Source of the DNA: Armatimonadota bacterium
Lineage (GTDB): Bacteria > Armatimonadota > HRBIN16
Assembly: GCA_026003175.1 (NCBI GenBank)
Contig: BPGT01000006.1
Coordinates: forward strand, 100,025 to 164,024
Reading direction: 5' to 3'
Length of the DNA: 64,000 bases
Part shown: piece after piece, positions 44,878-53,884 of the stretch
Layout: every line of letters begins with the position of its first letter
Numbering within the stretch: the stretch's first letter is position 1
Position numbers and translations under genes: made by a program
The notes under the pieces: generated by a model
Told to the model about the DNA's origin: nothing
The model's database searches: none
The model's input: the letters and a program-made list of their open reading frames with translations, nothing else

Positions 44878-45722
44878 AAAAGGTATTACCTGTATGACGG
44901 CGAAGAGTTGGTGTGCGAGCTGGACGCATCGGGCAATGCGGTGGCTCCGGTGGTGTTCGGGGCGAACGGTTTGGTGGTGTATAGTGGCTACATCTACCAG
45001 TTTGACCCGCAGGGCAACGCGGTGCATGTGCTGGACGACGACGGTCGCACGGTGCTGGCGAACCTTGCGTATGATGCGTGGGGTCAGTTAATGTCCGGTT
45101 CCAACCCTACGCCTTACGGCTACAAAGCGCAATGGGGCTACACCACGGATGTGGAAACTGGTATACTGTTACTGACACACCGTTACCTTGACCCCGCGAT
45201 GGGGAGGTTTTTGACCAGAGACCCGATAGGGTTGGAGGGTGGCGTGAATCTGTATGCCTACTGCCGCAACCGCGTGGTCATGCTCAATGACCGTTCCGGC
45301 ACGATAGGTTTCTTCCCCGTCGTCTGCTCAGCTTGTGCAGTGTGTCTGACAGGGTTTGCATTATCTTGCTACGACTGCGGTCTGGACGCCTCCTGCTGGA
45401 TGAACTGTGTGAGCAACATCTGGCAAAACCTGCCCACATGGGTTAAAATACTGTGTGGAGGGGCGTGCATCGGGTGCGGGGCAAGGGTCATCTTGCCGGA
45501 CCGGGAGATAAGTCAGTGCGACCTGAGCCTGGCTGGCCAGGCAGGCATGATCCAGTGCTCAATCGTTATTTGTTTACCAAGTATTGCAGAAGCGAGTGCG
45601 CTTATTACAGGGATATCGGTTGGGAGGCGTACGAAGATTGCTTCATTCGATACACGACGGACTGCCTTATCAGAGGTATCCCGCCCGATGCGTACCCTCC
45701 CGTTGTACCAGAGCCGCGCTAG
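44878..45722 (+). pseudogene. RHS-repeat core fragment with Cys-rich C-terminal tail
   Basis: The frame enters abruptly at RYYLYDGEELVCELDASGNA, mid-RHS/YD repeat, right after the stub of the lost permease. Then YIYQFDPQGNAVHVLDDDGR and the RHS core signature GILLLTHRYLDPAMGRFLTRDPIGLEGGVNLYAYCRN. Behind it a variable tail carries many cysteines (CSACAVCLTG, CYDCGLDASCWMNC, CGGACIGCG). Around 45545 the frame should shift by one base to continue as RYLFTKYCRSECAYYRDIGW and end at 45722. So it is a 5'-truncated, frameshifted RHS tip, likely once a polymorphic toxin. Confidence 0.7.
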
Positions 45723-45736
45723 AAATGAGGCAGCAC

Positions 45737-47158
45737 TCATGACACGTTGTTGAGGACGACCAGCTTCTCCACAGTCATCTCTCGCACCGCGTAATGGGGT
45801 CCCTCGCGTGTGTTGCCGCTGGCTTTCACCCCGCCGTAGGGCATCTGGTCGGTGCGGTAGGTGGGCGCCTCATTAATCAGCACTCCGCCAAAGTGTAACC
45901 GCTTAGCCATCTCGAAGGCGGTATGGATGGAAGCGGTGAACACCCCTGCCTGTAAACCGTATTCGGTGGCATTTGCCAGTTCCACCGCTTCGTCCAGCGT
46001 ACGGAAGCGCGTGATGCCCACCACCGGTCCAAACACCTCTTTGCAGAATACCTTCATCTCCGGCGTGACATCTGCCAGCACCGTCGGCTGAAGCAACGTT
46101 CCCTCTATCTTGCCTCCGGTCAGCAGACGCGCGCCTGCCGATACCGCCTCGTCAATCCACGCTTTCACGCGGTCGCGGTCGGCGGTGGTAATCAACGGTC
46201 CGACGTGCGTCTTTTCGTCCAGTGGGTCGCCCACCACGAGCTGAGCCACCTTATCCGTCACCATCCGTTCGAAGGTTTCAGCGACCGGTTCGTGCACTAG
46301 CACCCGCTGCACAGAGATACAGCTTTGTCCCGCGTGCGAGAAGCCGTGTGTTGCCACTGCCTGTGCCGCCGCCTCCATATCGGCGTCCTCGAACACGATG
46401 AGCGGAGACGAATTGCCCAGCTCCAGCAACACCTTCTTGTGAGGGGCACGCGCCCGGATATCCCAGCCGACCTCCGCGCTACCTGTGAAGGAAATCAGTG
46501 GGATATCGGGGTGTTCCACCAGTGCGTTGCCTACCTCACCACCGGAGCCGGGTATCACGTTCAGCCAGCCGCGCGGCAGGTCCGCTTCCATGAAAACCTC
46601 CGCCAGATTCAGCGCGGTGATGGGCGTTGCGCTGGCTGGTTTGAGCACCACCGCACATCCCGCTGCAATCGCCGGCGCCACCTTGTGGCATACGAGGTTC
46701 AAAGGGAAGTTGAAGGGAGTAATCGCTCCCACCACGCCAATCGGCTCGCGCACGGTGAAGGCGAACTTGCCTGCTCCCGCCGCCGCGCCCGACATGGGCA
46801 CTATATCTCCCGCCAGCGTGCGCGCTTCGATAGAGGCGAAAGTGAGTGTGGAAACCGCCCGGGCGACCTCGATACGCGCGGTCTTGATGGGCTTTCCCGC
46901 CTCCAGTGCGATGGTACGGGCAAAGTGCTCTCGCCGTTGCTCTATCAGGTGCGCTGCTCGTGTCAGAATCTCCGCGCGTTGATAGGGGGGCAGGGGATGC
47001 TCCATCGCGCGTTGCGCTGCCTCCACCGCCTGGTCTACCACCTGTGCATCGCCTGCCGATACCATCCCTACCAGCGAGCCATCGTACGGCGAGTGCACCT
47101 CTATCCATCTGTCGGTCTCATGCCACCTGCCGTCCAGCCATAACCCAAAGCGTTGCAT
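45737..47158 (-). CDS. Aldehyde dehydrogenase family protein
   Basis: 473 residues, ATG after GAGAGGTGAACACC. NAD site ITPFNFPLNLVCHKVAPAIA and LISFTGSAEVGWDI; catalytic Glu in LLELGNSSPLIV; catalytic Cys in HAGQSCISVQRVLVH; EVFGPVVGITRF near the end. It resembles the lactaldehyde/glyceraldehyde-3-phosphate (non-phosphorylating) branch (GGVLINEAPTYRTDQMPYGG). Oxidises an aldehyde to the acid with NAD(P) in the cytoplasm. Six bases precede the exchanger gene in the same direction. Confidence 0.9.
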   Translation of the reverse strand: MQRFGLWLDGRWHETDRWIEVHSPYDGSLVGMVSAGDAQVVDQAVEAAQRAMEHPLPPYQRAEILTRAAHLIEQRREHFARTIALEAGKPIKTARIEVARAVSTLTFASIEARTLAGDIVPMSGAAAGAGKFAFTVREPIGVVGAITPFNFPLNLVCHKVAPAIAAGCAVVLKPASATPITALNLAEVFMEADLPRGWLNVIPGSGGEVGNALVEHPDIPLISFTGSAEVGWDIRARAPHKKVLLELGNSSPLIVFEDADMEAAAQAVATHGFSHAGQSCISVQRVLVHEPVAETFERMVTDKVAQLVVGDPLDEKTHVGPLITTADRDRVKAWIDEAVSAGARLLTGGKIEGTLLQPTVLADVTPEMKVFCKEVFGPVVGITRFRTLDEAVELANATEYGLQAGVFTASIHTAFEMAKRLHFGGVLINEAPTYRTDQMPYGGVKASGNTREGPHYAVREMTVEKLVVLNNVS

Positions 47159-47163
47159 GGTGT

Positions 47164-48267
47164 TCACCTCTCTTCCTGGGTTGCGCGCCGTGGTAGCCAC
47201 ACCTGTTTGCGCCAGGCGAGCGCAAGGGTCGTTACCAGAGTGATTGCCAAGAAAGGCAACACGAACCAGCGCATCACGAACGTGTACTCCTCCAGCACAT
47301 CGTGCTGGCTGGCTTTCAGGATCAGGTACACCACGTAGAAAATATAATACGCCACAAACAGGCTGCCTTCCCACCGCTTAATCTGGAAATCGTTGAAGAA
47401 GATGGGAAAGCACGCCAGCGAGACCGCCATCATCACGGGCGCATCGAAGCGGATGACCGCAGGAGCCACATCCAGACCGTGCGGTGAGACCACTGTGCTG
47501 AAGCCAAGCACCGAAAGGATATTGAAGATGTTGCTCCCGATGGCGTTGCCCACCGCAATGTCGCGCTCACCGCGCACGCTGGCGATGACAGAAGTGACCA
47601 GCTCGGGCAGGGAGGTGCCCGCCGCCACGATGGTCAAGCCGATGACCAGCTCGCTCACCCCCATCATGCGCGCCAGAGCGACTGCCCCCTCAATCAGCCA
47701 GTTGGAGCCAAGCACCAGCCCCGCCAGCCCACCGATGACCAGACCGACCAGCCGCGCATATCCCCACACTCCATCGGTAACCCCGTTGTTTGCGACCGCA
47801 ATCTCCTGCGCTATCACAGGGTCTTTGCGCGCGGTGCGCGCCATCCAGAGGACGTAGGCAAAGAAAATCGCCAGCAGTATCAGCCCGTCACCGTGCGAGA
47901 GACTTCCGTCGTAGCCCAGCACGAAGAACAACAGAGCGGTAGCAATCATTAGGGGCACTTCGATGCGGATGATTCGCTTGCTGACCGCCAGTGGAGCGAC
48001 AACAGCGGACATCCCGAGAATGAGCAGCACGTTCACGATATTGCTCCCCACCACGTTACCGACCGCGATGCCGGACTGTCCTTTGTAACTGGACAGCACT
48101 GACACTGCCATTTCGGGCGCGCTGGTGCCGAAAGCCACCAACGTCAGACCAATCACCACGCGGGGGATGCCTAATGCCAGCGCCAGGCGCGATGCCCCTC
48201 GCACCAGCCACTCCCCACCGAGCAGCAACAGCGCCAGTCCTGCCCCTAACAGCACGATTTTTTCCAA
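47164..48267 (-). CDS. Calcium/sodium:cation antiporter (CaCA family, YrbG-like)
   Basis: 367 residues, ten or eleven membrane segments in two inverted halves. Each half has an alpha-repeat: LTLVAFGTSAPEMAVSVLSS ... GNVVGSNIVNVLLILG and LTIVAAGTSLPELVTSVIAS ... GNAIGSNIFNILSVLG, the acidic G-T-S-x-P-E cation site. A C-terminal extension of two more helices (~290-350, YYIFYVVYLIL; WFVLPFLAITLVTTLALAW) is longer than in YrbG. Exchanges Ca2+ for Na+ or H+ in the inner membrane. Confidence 0.9.
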   Translation of the reverse strand: MEKIVLLGAGLALLLLGGEWLVRGASRLALALGIPRVVIGLTLVAFGTSAPEMAVSVLSSYKGQSGIAVGNVVGSNIVNVLLILGMSAVVAPLAVSKRIIRIEVPLMIATALLFFVLGYDGSLSHGDGLILLAIFFAYVLWMARTARKDPVIAQEIAVANNGVTDGVWGYARLVGLVIGGLAGLVLGSNWLIEGAVALARMMGVSELVIGLTIVAAGTSLPELVTSVIASVRGERDIAVGNAIGSNIFNILSVLGFSTVVSPHGLDVAPAVIRFDAPVMMAVSLACFPIFFNDFQIKRWEGSLFVAYYIFYVVYLILKASQHDVLEEYTFVMRWFVLPFLAITLVTTLALAWRKQVWLPRRATQEER

Positions 48268-48298
48268 GTGAGCACCTACCCCCAGCAGTGTTTTCTAC

Positions 48299-49114
48299 TT
48301 AACGGCTCAGCAATGCGCCTGCTGCTGATTCTACCCCAGCGAGAGCGCTCATGAAAACCAGCATGGTAGCGGTGGTAGGCAGGTCGAAGAGGATAGAGAC
48401 CAGCAGACCAGCAATGGTGGCTATCAGCGCGTTCACTATGGCGATTCCGACCACCTGCGTCATTCGCCGCGCGAGCATCAACCCGCCCAGTGCAGGTAGC
48501 ACCAGGTACCCGAAAATCAGCACCAGACCGACGAGGTGTATCACCACGCCGATAAACCCGCCCAGCATGAGATAGAAGGCAAACTCCCAGAGGCGTGTGC
48601 GGTAACCCAGTGCCTGCGCTGTCTCCGCGTCGAACGCCACCAGCAAGAACTCTTTACGCAGCAGAACGAAAGCCGCGAGCACCACAATGCCCAACGCCCA
48701 GATGCGCACCACCTCTTCGGGGGCGACGGCAAGGATGTCCCCCGCGAGCAGGTGTTGTACCTCCTCCATGCCGTGCGCGCCTTTAGACGCCAGCAGCACG
48801 GTCAGCGCGGAAAAGGTGAGGAATACCGCGCCGATGAGCGCTTCGCGCGAGGTGCGTCGTTCGCCCCAGGGCTGGGCAAAGAAGGCAGAGCCCGCCAGTG
48901 CAAACAGTGTGGCGCTGAGCAGAGGGTTCCAGCCCACCAGAAACGCCAGCGCCACTCCTGCCGCGCTGACCTGCGCCAGCGCCGCGCCCACAAACACGAT
49001 GCGCTTGAGCACCACATAGACGCCGAGATAACCTCCCACTGTAGCCAGGATTATCCCCACACGCAGAGCATCCTGCGCAATGGGGGAACGCCATGTCTCT
49101 AACCACTCAGGCAT
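48299..49114 (-). CDS. Zinc/manganese ABC transporter permease
   Basis: 271 residues from MPEWLETWRSPIAQDALRVG (GGAGGAATG upstream). Eight membrane segments; the ABC-3 family marks GGYLGVYVVLKRIVFVGAAL, RKEFLLVAFDAETAQALGYR (coupling loop) and GLVLIFGYLVLPALGGLMLA. It forms the channel for Zn2+ or Mn2+ with the ATPase that overlaps it by eight bases. Third cytoplasm-facing gene of the uptake operon. Confidence 0.9.
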   Translation of the reverse strand: MPEWLETWRSPIAQDALRVGIILATVGGYLGVYVVLKRIVFVGAALAQVSAAGVALAFLVGWNPLLSATLFALAGSAFFAQPWGERRTSREALIGAVFLTFSALTVLLASKGAHGMEEVQHLLAGDILAVAPEEVVRIWALGIVVLAAFVLLRKEFLLVAFDAETAQALGYRTRLWEFAFYLMLGGFIGVVIHLVGLVLIFGYLVLPALGGLMLARRMTQVVGIAIVNALIATIAGLLVSILFDLPTTATMLVFMSALAGVESAAGALLSR

Positions 49115-49886
49115 CGCTACATTCCTCCGCCATCTCACGTACCGCCACGATGTAATGATGATCTAGCCTCTGTACGCAAACAGGTACGCCATAAACCTCT
49201 TGAAGTACCTGCTCCTGCATGAGCTGCTCTGCCTCACCTGCCAGCAGTCGCCCGTCCAGCAGTACCCCCATGCGTGTGGCGTAGCGCGCCACTACGTTCA
49301 GCACGTGGCTGACCAGCACGATGCTTAACCCACCGTCGGAGTGCAGGCGTTCGATCAGCCCCAGAATAGACGCCTCGGTAGGCAGGTCTAATCCATTTGT
49401 CGGTTCGTCCAGCACCAGCAGATTCGGCTCCACCGCCAGCGCGCGGGCGATCAGCACCCGTTGTCGCTGCCCACCCGATAGCTCACGGTACAGTTTGTAC
49501 GCCGAATCCTCCAGCCCCACCTGTTGCAGGCACTGCAGGGCGAAGTCGCGGTCAGCACGTCGGGGCGAGCGAAAAATTCCCGCGTGTGGATACCGCCCCA
49601 TCAGCACGATGTCCAGTGCGGTGAGTGGAAACAGCGCGTCCAGCATCTCCCGCTGGGGCACGTAGCCGATGCGCAACCCCGGTGCGCGCGTAACCTGCCC
49701 GCTCAAGGGCTTCAGGATACTCAGCAGACAGCGTAGCAGGGTGGTTTTGCCGGAACCGTTCGGTCCCACAAGACCGAAGAAGTCGCCCCGGTAGATATCC
49801 AGGTTGACATCATCCAGAACTATCTGCCGACCGTAGCCCAGTTGCACCTTTTGGAACCGAACGAGCGGTTCATGCGTCATGCCCAT
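49107..49886 (-). CDS. Zinc/manganese ABC transporter ATPase
   Basis: 259 residues. Walker A GLVGPNGSGKTTLLRCLL, Q-loop RIGYVPQREMLDALFPLTAL, signature LYRELSGGQRQRVLIARALA, Walker B LLVLDEPTNGLDLPTEA, H-loop IVLVSHVLNVVARYA. It belongs to the ZnuC/MntB class. The C-terminus contains CVQRLDHHYIVAVREM. Two starts (49886, 49880) lie downstream of AGGAGGAGATGG. Confidence 0.9.
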   Translation of the reverse strand: MGMTHEPLVRFQKVQLGYGRQIVLDDVNLDIYRGDFFGLVGPNGSGKTTLLRCLLSILKPLSGQVTRAPGLRIGYVPQREMLDALFPLTALDIVLMGRYPHAGIFRSPRRADRDFALQCLQQVGLEDSAYKLYRELSGGQRQRVLIARALAVEPNLLVLDEPTNGLDLPTEASILGLIERLHSDGGLSIVLVSHVLNVVARYATRMGVLLDGRLLAGEAEQLMQEQVLQEVYGVPVCVQRLDHHYIVAVREMAEECSDA

Positions 49887-50032
49887 CTTATCCCATCTCC
49901 TCCTGTCATACTGAAGGGATCGGAGCATCTCGTTCTGCGCTTCGCTCAGAACGCACCATCCCTATGATAACCCGCGCTACGGCTCAGCGGTAGCCTCGCC
50001 CTCCCATCTCGCGTGCAGGCTCGACAGAGCTG

Positions 50033-50929
50033 TTACCTGCCCATCAGAGCAGCGGCTACCCGGTTCACCATCGCATCTATCATGCCGAAATAGCTGGTAG
50101 TACCTTCCGCACCCACGGCGGCCGGCAGTATCACTACCTTTGCGCCCATCTCACGCGCGATAGCGTCGGGAAAGCGACGGGGGCGGAAATGCTCGATCAG
50201 AATCACCCGGCAGTTTGCGTTCTTCATCCGCGTAATGACGTCGCGCAGGTGCCCGGGCGATGGCGGGATGCCCGGCTTGGGTTCTATTGTCGCCAGCTCC
50301 TGCAAGCCGAACCGTTGCAGGAAGTAGGGCAGGCTTTTGTGGTAAACCACCACCGGCGTTCCCCGATAGGGGGCAAGTATCTGTTGCCATCGTCTCAAGT
50401 GTTCATCCACCTGCCGCACGAACGCCTCATAGTTTTGCTGATATGCCTGCGCGTTTGCCGGGTCCACCCGTTTCAAGCCTTCCAGAATATTTCGCGCGGC
50501 GATTTTGGCGTTGGCGGGATCAAGCAGGTAATGCGGGTTGCCGTAGATATGGATGTCACCCATAGAAGGGTCTACCCGCCCGGTGGGTATCTCCAGCTTC
50601 TTCACCCCCACCGAGCAGTCCACATATCCCGTCGCCCCGCGCAGGATGGAGGCGTTGCGCGAGCTGGCGAGCAGGTCGTCCGCCCAGAGGTCTAAATCCA
50701 TGCCTACACGCACGAACAGTTTAGCGCGTGATAGCTCCAGAGCCATGCTGGGGCGCGGGGTGACCAGATGGAAGTCGTCTTGGGGGCGCGCCAGCGAGCT
50801 TACCTGCACATGGTTACCCCCAATCTGCTTGACGATGTCCGCCAAATCGGTGAAGGTAGCCACCACACGCACCTGCGCCATAGCGGGCAGGGTGATCAGT
50901 ATCCAGAATGCGGTCAGTATTTGCTTCAT
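50033..50929 (-). CDS. Metal ABC transporter substrate-binding protein (ZnuA/TroA type)
   Basis: 298 residues with a signal peptide (ILTAFWILITLPAMAQ). Cluster A-I substrate-binding fold: VRVVATFTDLADIVKQIGGN, DDFHLVTPRPSMALELSRAK (metal His), DIHIYGNPHYLLDPANAKIA (metal His), VVYHKSLPYFLQRFGL, ILIEHFRPRRFPDAIAREMG. No His-rich loop, so manganese or zinc cannot be told apart. It precedes the ATPase by ~150 bases and follows the porin by ten. Confidence 0.88.
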   Translation of the reverse strand: MKQILTAFWILITLPAMAQVRVVATFTDLADIVKQIGGNHVQVSSLARPQDDFHLVTPRPSMALELSRAKLFVRVGMDLDLWADDLLASSRNASILRGATGYVDCSVGVKKLEIPTGRVDPSMGDIHIYGNPHYLLDPANAKIAARNILEGLKRVDPANAQAYQQNYEAFVRQVDEHLRRWQQILAPYRGTPVVVYHKSLPYFLQRFGLQELATIEPKPGIPPSPGHLRDVITRMKNANCRVILIEHFRPRRFPDAIAREMGAKVVILPAAVGAEGTTSYFGMIDAMVNRVAAALMGR

Positions 50930-50939
50930 TGTCCTCCTC

Positions 50940-52142
50940 CTATTGTGTGCTCTCCAGTGGATGGGAATGCGGACCGAAGCCGAACATCAGCTGGAACAAC
51001 AGTTCGTTGCGCACACTGTCGTCGGCTGGCTTCAGGTTGCGCCACTGCAGGCGGATGAACGACTGCTCGTTGAGGCGATAGGTGAGTATCGCGCTCAGTG
51101 CCCTGTCCGCACCGGTCAGGTCGTTGCCCGCTGTCAGGAATGCACGCTTAGACCAGTCGTAGCGCACACCGTACTCCCAGTAGCGGTCGGGTTTATAAGA
51201 GGCGAGCAGGTAGTAGCCGTCCCGGTTAACGCCCGTGCCGCCGCTCTCGCGCCGATGCTGGAGCCATTCTCCTGCCAGTAACAGCCGTTGCGCCGCCCCG
51301 AAGAAGCGGCGGTACTGGAAATCCATTCCCAGCAGGCGCAGGTTGTCGCCGTTAAGGGCACGGGTGGTTAAGCCGGACAAGCCGAATTCCAGTTCATTAT
51401 CCCTGTTGATCACAGGAGCCAGCGTGAGCCGCAGCGTGCGCATCAGCTCGCCCGACGCGCCGAGGTCGTGCAGTGTTTCGTCATGCGGCACGCCTAGTGC
51501 GGCGTCATCGTTCAGGGTGAACAGACCCACCTGCAGTTCGGCAAAAAGGTTGCTGGACGGCACGAGGTACTTCAGCACGCCTCCGTTGGAAACAGCTCCG
51601 TGCTCGCCTAGCAGGTTCACCACCGGCAGAGGATAGTCCCGATACAGCAGCTGGTGCGGGTGGATGGGATTTACCCTTCCGAAAGGCAGGCGCATCCTGC
51701 CCAACCTCGCGCTGAAGGGCGTGTTGCCCAGCTGGATGATGGTGGCGTATGCCTCTTCTACCGATGCCGAGAAGTTCTCCTCTTTGTCAAAGGCAACGAT
51801 AGCGTCGAAGCGAATGCTGGGGTAGACGTAGCTCTGGAATGCCAGCTCCAGCTCGTCCTGTTCAAAGCGGTTGCGGTTGTCGTCACGCTTGCGGTCCTGA
51901 AACAGTGCGCCGCCATTGGCGACCACGCTGATTTGTGGCAGGTTCGTCGCGGGTACGGCTGGCGCTGCTTGCTGGGCTTCCTGTTCTGCCAGCTTCTGCT
52001 CCAGTTCGCGCAGTCGCTCGGTCATCTGCTGGATTTGCGCTTTCAGGTCGTCAATCTCTTTTTGCAGCGCGGGATCCGGCGCAGCAAACGCCGCGCCTGC
52101 CATGCAGCATAGCAGTATGAGCATTGTTATGAAAGCACGCAC
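50940..52142 (-). CDS. Outer-membrane porin of the metal-uptake operon
   Basis: 400 residues. Signal peptide (ITMLILLCCMAGAAFAA), a coiled coil (PALQKEIDDLKAQIQQMTERLRELEQKLAEQEAQQ region, residues ~24-58), then amphipathic strands to an aromatic end (FQLMFGFGPHSHPLESTQ). The pattern is that of trimeric coiled-coil porins seen beside ZnuA-type genes and thought to admit zinc. It is the first gene of a leftward run porin - binding protein - ATPase - permease, so the whole route from outer membrane to cytoplasm is in one operon. Confidence 0.8.
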   Translation of the reverse strand: MRAFITMLILLCCMAGAAFAAPDPALQKEIDDLKAQIQQMTERLRELEQKLAEQEAQQAAPAVPATNLPQISVVANGGALFQDRKRDDNRNRFEQDELELAFQSYVYPSIRFDAIVAFDKEENFSASVEEAYATIIQLGNTPFSARLGRMRLPFGRVNPIHPHQLLYRDYPLPVVNLLGEHGAVSNGGVLKYLVPSSNLFAELQVGLFTLNDDAALGVPHDETLHDLGASGELMRTLRLTLAPVINRDNELEFGLSGLTTRALNGDNLRLLGMDFQYRRFFGAAQRLLLAGEWLQHRRESGGTGVNRDGYYLLASYKPDRYWEYGVRYDWSKRAFLTAGNDLTGADRALSAILTYRLNEQSFIRLQWRNLKPADDSVRNELLFQLMFGFGPHSHPLESTQ

Positions 52143-52229
52143 GGGTTGTAAACCTCCTTTGGCAAGAATGTGAAAACGCAGACGCCGTCTTTTACGGCGA
52201 CGGGCGATGGTTACCCAGAACAGGGGAGG

Positions 52230-52532
52230 TTATGCCATAGGAGGTGCGCGGGGAGAAAGGATGCCCGATAGCAGACGATAGGCAGGAGATGTGTCCAGAG
52301 AAGGTCGGATGGTTTCCTCCAGCGGAGGCGAGGACAGCAACGGCATGTGCGTGTCTGCGACACCAATGGATTCCCACTGGCATGCCACGCACTGCACCGC
52401 ACACGACTGCCCGCCGCAGTGGATGCTTGCTTGCTCACGAGGCGCGCGCACGAGATGGTGATGCGCAAAGGGCAACACCATTACCCACGCTATCCAGAAA
52501 AGGGCGAATATCGCAAACCGTGTGCGTTGCAT
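52230..52532 (-). CDS. Small exported Cys/His-containing protein
   Basis: 100 residues from MQRTRFAIFALFWIAWVMVL, a signal peptide. The short mature part has HHH near the cut (PFAHHHLVRAPREQASIHCG) and a cysteine cluster (HCGGQSCAVQCVACQW), a likely metal-binding or disulfide-rich region. Its position upstream of the porin and its possible operator at 52554 suggest a metal-starvation response. No family recognised. Confidence 0.55.
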   Translation of the reverse strand: MQRTRFAIFALFWIAWVMVLPFAHHHLVRAPREQASIHCGGQSCAVQCVACQWESIGVADTHMPLLSSPPLEETIRPSLDTSPAYRLLSGILSPRAPPMA

Positions 52533-52553
52533 GGTCAACCAAGAATCCCGTTA

Positions 52554-52569
52554 CGTATGTTATCATACG
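52554..52569. promoter_or_regulatory. Palindromic operator candidate (Fur/Zur/MntR type)
   Basis: CGTATG-TTAT-CATACG is a perfect 6-4-6 inverted repeat, 22 bases before the start of the small Cys/His protein gene that heads the metal-uptake cluster. The core (ATGTTATCAT) resembles Zur-type sites, but no regulator gene is in the window. Confidence 0.45.
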
Positions 52570-52642
52570 CGGTCCGGACCGTCAATGGTTTCGTCACGCA
52601 TCACTCACGCTGTTTTTTTGGCTCTCTAGTTGTGTATAACCC

Positions 52643-52672
52643 TATCCGTCTAATGCATTAAGCCTGTATAAT
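52643..52672 (+). promoter_or_regulatory. Likely promoter of the aldo/keto reductase gene
   Basis: A consensus -10 TATAAT at 52667-52672 preceded directly by TG, 44 bases before the start codon; no good -35 at standard distance. Confidence 0.5.
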
Positions 52673-52715
52673 AAAACTGATAGGTCTACTCTAAAACGTT
52701 TAAGAGGAGGCAACG

Positions 52716-53840
52716 ATGGAGTACAGAGAGTTCGGCAATACGGGTGTTCGGATTTCGCGGCTGGGTTTCGGAGCCATGCGTTTGCCGATGACCGAAGTAG
52801 ACGGTCAGAAGGTGGTGGATGAAGAGAAGGCTATCGCGATGATTCATCGTGCTTTCGAACTGGGCGTGAACTATATCGACACCGCATGGTTCTATTGCGA
52901 CGGGCAGAGCGAGATTGTGGTAGGGAAGGCTCTGAAGGGCTGGCGCGATAAGGTATACGTTTCCACCAAGTACCCCATCGGTAATGAAAAGAGCTATCGC
53001 GAACTACTGGAGATACAGCTGCGTAAGCTGGACACGGATCATATTGATTTCTATCACTTTCACGGCATTGGAGAGTGGTTTTTGACACACGAACGGCGCG
53101 ACGAGTTCATCCGTGAGGCTTTGCGTGCGAAAGAGGAGGGGCTAATACGTCATATCTCCTTCTCGTTCCACGATAGACCCGAAGTGATGATGCGCCTGAT
53201 TGACCTGGGCATCTTTTCCTCCGTATTGTGCCAGTATAACCTGCTCGACCGCGCTAACGAGGAGGCACTGGCATACGCCAGGTCCAAAGGGCTGGGTACG
53301 GTGGTGATGGGCCCTGTTGGCGGCGGGCGATTAGCTGGTCTGCCTCGTGAGACTGCGCAGCGGCTGGGCATTCAGGTACGCAGCAGTGCGGAGCTGGCTC
53401 TGCGCTTTGTGTTTGCCAACCGCAATGTGGACTGTGCACTGTCGGGCATGAGCGCTATCGAGCAGGTGGAGGAGAACGCAACGATAGCCTCCAACATGGC
53501 GCCGCTCAGCCCAGAAGAGGTTGCCGCTATCAACGCCGCGATGGACGAGAACAAGCGACTGGCAGACCTCTACTGCACCGGTTGCAACTACTGCCTGCCA
53601 TACTGTCCGGAAGGGGTAAACATCTCGCACATTTTTCAGGCGATGAACTACTATCGGGTGTACGGCTTGAAGGACTATGCGCGAGAGCACTACAACGCTA
53701 TCGGCTCGCGGTGGGTGAAGGGCAAGAAGGCGGACGCTTGCCTGGACTGCGGCGAGTGCGAACCGCATTGTCCGCAACATATCCCCATTCGGGAGCAACT
53801 CAAGGAGTGTTTGGTGCTGTTCCACAACTATACGCAGTAA
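52716..53840 (+). CDS. Aldo/keto reductase with C-terminal 4Fe-4S ferredoxin domain
   Basis: 374 residues; ATG after AAGAGGAGGCAACG. AKR barrel: RISRLGFGAMRLPM, GVNYIDTAWFYCDGQSEIVV (catalytic Asp/Tyr), HIDFYHFHGIGEW (His), VMGPVGGGRLAGLP, FANRNVDCALSGMSAIEQVE. The tail has two Cys clusters, CTGCNYCLPYCPEGV and CLDCGECEPHCPQHI, enough for two 4Fe-4S clusters. This fused type reduces carbonyls using ferredoxin-like electron flow as well as NAD(P)H in anaerobes; physiological substrate unknown. Confidence 0.9.
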   Translation: MEYREFGNTGVRISRLGFGAMRLPMTEVDGQKVVDEEKAIAMIHRAFELGVNYIDTAWFYCDGQSEIVVGKALKGWRDKVYVSTKYPIGNEKSYRELLEIQLRKLDTDHIDFYHFHGIGEWFLTHERRDEFIREALRAKEEGLIRHISFSFHDRPEVMMRLIDLGIFSSVLCQYNLLDRANEEALAYARSKGLGTVVMGPVGGGRLAGLPRETAQRLGIQVRSSAELALRFVFANRNVDCALSGMSAIEQVEENATIASNMAPLSPEEVAAINAAMDENKRLADLYCTGCNYCLPYCPEGVNISHIFQAMNYYRVYGLKDYAREHYNAIGSRWVKGKKADACLDCGECEPHCPQHIPIREQLKECLVLFHNYTQ

Positions 53841-53847
53841 GGGGAAG

Positions 53848-53865
53848 TGACCTCCTCGTTGACAA
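53848..53865. repeat. Partial duplicate of the tRNA anticodon-arm region
   Basis: TGACCTCCTCGTTGACAA matches 17 of 18 bases at 53912-53929 inside the tRNA-like gene, 64 bases away in direct orientation. It could be the scar or core of a site-specific integration event. Confidence 0.5.
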
Positions 53866-53884
53866 TGAGGGGATCAAACAAAAG

